Part shown: in pieces, positions 63,342 to 64,000 of the stretch
Numbering within the stretch: position 1 is the first letter of the stretch
Layout: every line of letters begins with the position of its first letter
Program-made: the position numbers and the translations under genes
Origin: Meishania sp964351985
GTDB taxonomy: Bacteria; Bacteroidota; Bacteroidia; Flavobacteriales; Flavobacteriaceae
Length of the DNA stretch: 64,000 nt
NCBI GenBank assembly: GCA_964351985.1
Contig: CAYGPR010000013.1
Coordinates: 20,787 to 84,786, forward strand
Direction of reading: 5' to 3'
Notes under the pieces: model-generated
Told to the model about the DNA's origin: nothing
The model's database searches: none
What the model saw: the letters and a program-made list of their open reading frames with translations, nothing else

Positions 63342-64000
63342 TCAATACGAATGTATCCAAGCGAACTTTTCATCTATAATTCTTTCTTTTTCACTACTTA
63401 TAAAATCGAGGTAGGCCATGGCCGCAGGAGATAGCTTTTTTGATTTGAGCCATATCAAGTTCCAAGTGGTACTTATGGGAAGCCCTTTAACGGGGATAAT
63501 CTGTACATCTTTGTTTCTTACCTCGTTCTTAATACCGATAAGAGGCATAATTGAATAACCGAGGCCAGATACTACGGCCTGCTTAACTGCCTCGTTCGAA
63601 GTCAACTCGATTTTCTTACGCACCGGAAATTTGTTCTTAGAGATAAAAGTTTCCATCGCATTACGAGTGGCCGATCCCTGTTCGCGATAGATTAAAGGTA
63701 AATCTTCGAACAATGTTTTTTTGCTCGGGGCTTTTTTGAATTTCAGTTGATTTCCTCCCACGAAAAACAACTTGTTCTGCATAAGCTCGACCCGATTTAC
63801 TTTTAGTTTTTTAGGTAAAACGGAAACCAGAGCAAAATCCACTTCGTTCAGTTCAAGCGTTTCCACTACCCTTGTTTTGTTGGTCACATCCATAATAAGA
63901 TCTACACCGGTGTGCTGCTTCATAAAATCAGATAGGAAATATGGCATTACATATTTTCCAGTTGATACTACCGATATTTTGAGTCTCCCTGATAACTCTC
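63342..64000 (-). CDS. LysR-family regulator (5' end beyond window)
   Basis: The reading frame is open through the right edge; the residues upstream of the first Met (GRLKISVVSTGKYVMPYFL) continue the LysR substrate-binding domain, so the ATG at 63947 is internal. Domain landmarks include REQGSATRNAMETFI and VVSGLGYSIMPLIG. The DNA-binding part lies outside the window. Confidence 0.92.
   Translation of the reverse strand, partial: ELSGRLKISVVSTGKYVMPYFLSDFMKQHTGVDLIMDVTNKTRVVETLELNEVDFALVSVLPKKLKVNRVELMQNKLFFVGGNQLKFKKAPSKKTLFEDLPLIYREQGSATRNAMETFISKNKFPVRKKIELTSNEAVKQAVVSGLGYSIMPLIGIKNEVRNKDVQIIPVKGLPISTTWNLIWLKSKKLSPAAMAYLDFISSEKERIIDEKFAWIHSY

Noticed and set aside
1..64000. tRNA genes, rRNA, CRISPR arrays, complete insertion sequences
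   Set aside because: I looked through the intergenic gaps and saw no cloverleaf with CCA-type end, no regularly spaced repeats and no transposase; a covariance search could still reveal small RNAs.

Overview
The window looks like chromosomal DNA of a marine Flavobacteriaceae bacterium (Bacteroidota), perhaps near Zobellia, Maribacter or Muricauda; the genus is inference. The evidence is two type IX secretion C-terminal sorting domains, Bacteroidota-specific families (DUF4271, DUF4296, DUF3098), recurring promoter boxes of the TAnnTTTG type, weak Shine-Dalgarno sites, and many lipoproteins. I found no rRNA, tRNA, CRISPR array or complete insertion sequence.

Region 1 (1-25.6 kb) is one functional unit. 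On the minus strand a TolC-like channel, an HlyD/MFP adaptor and one MacB/LolD-type ATPase are followed by EIGHT large FtsX/MacB-type permeases of about 800 aa in tandem; the last runs off the left edge. Divergent on the plus strand are an NtrC-family response regulator and a short-loop membrane histidine kinase. Three promoters on the minus strand (before tolC, before permease 6 and before permease 3) share one architecture: a pair of 17-bp dyads (TGT-N11-ACA) with a 5-bp spacer, exactly 64 bp upstream of a TGGCAT box resembling a sigma-54 -24 element. I read these as enhancer sites of the adjacent NtrC-type regulator, splitting the locus into three co-regulated units: tolC-MFP-ATPase plus 2 permeases, then 3, then at least 3.

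Region 2 (25.7-34.9 kb) holds an alkyltransferase-like protein, a LysE-type exporter and trmB; a PhoR/PhoB-like pair; two mini-proteins that are little more than a signal peptide plus a T9SS sorting domain; a LuxE-like protein; three lipoproteins; an ankyrin-like protein; and tyrS.

Region 3 (34.9-48.7 kb) is mostly metabolic: an SDR protein, DUF4296, dihydroorotase, a DPM1-like glycosyltransferase, a GT39/ArnT-like transferase with DUF4271 and hemD, pckA, a saccharopine-dehydrogenase-like enzyme with an Lrp regulator (separated by a 198-bp MITE-like inverted-repeat element), a GNAT, a zinc metallopeptidase and alanine dehydrogenase.

Region 4 (48.7-56.4 kb) carries a SemiSWEET, leuS, then ftsX-DUF3098-uppP-truB and a TonB-like protein, and a thioredoxin-like protein. 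Region 5 (56.4-61.6 kb) is a TetR-ABC-HlyD-TolC operon whose ABC protein has degenerate ATPase motifs and whose promoter overlaps a perfect 19-bp palindrome. The right end holds two paralogous small exported proteins, a small conserved protein, a CutA-like protein and a truncated LysR regulator.
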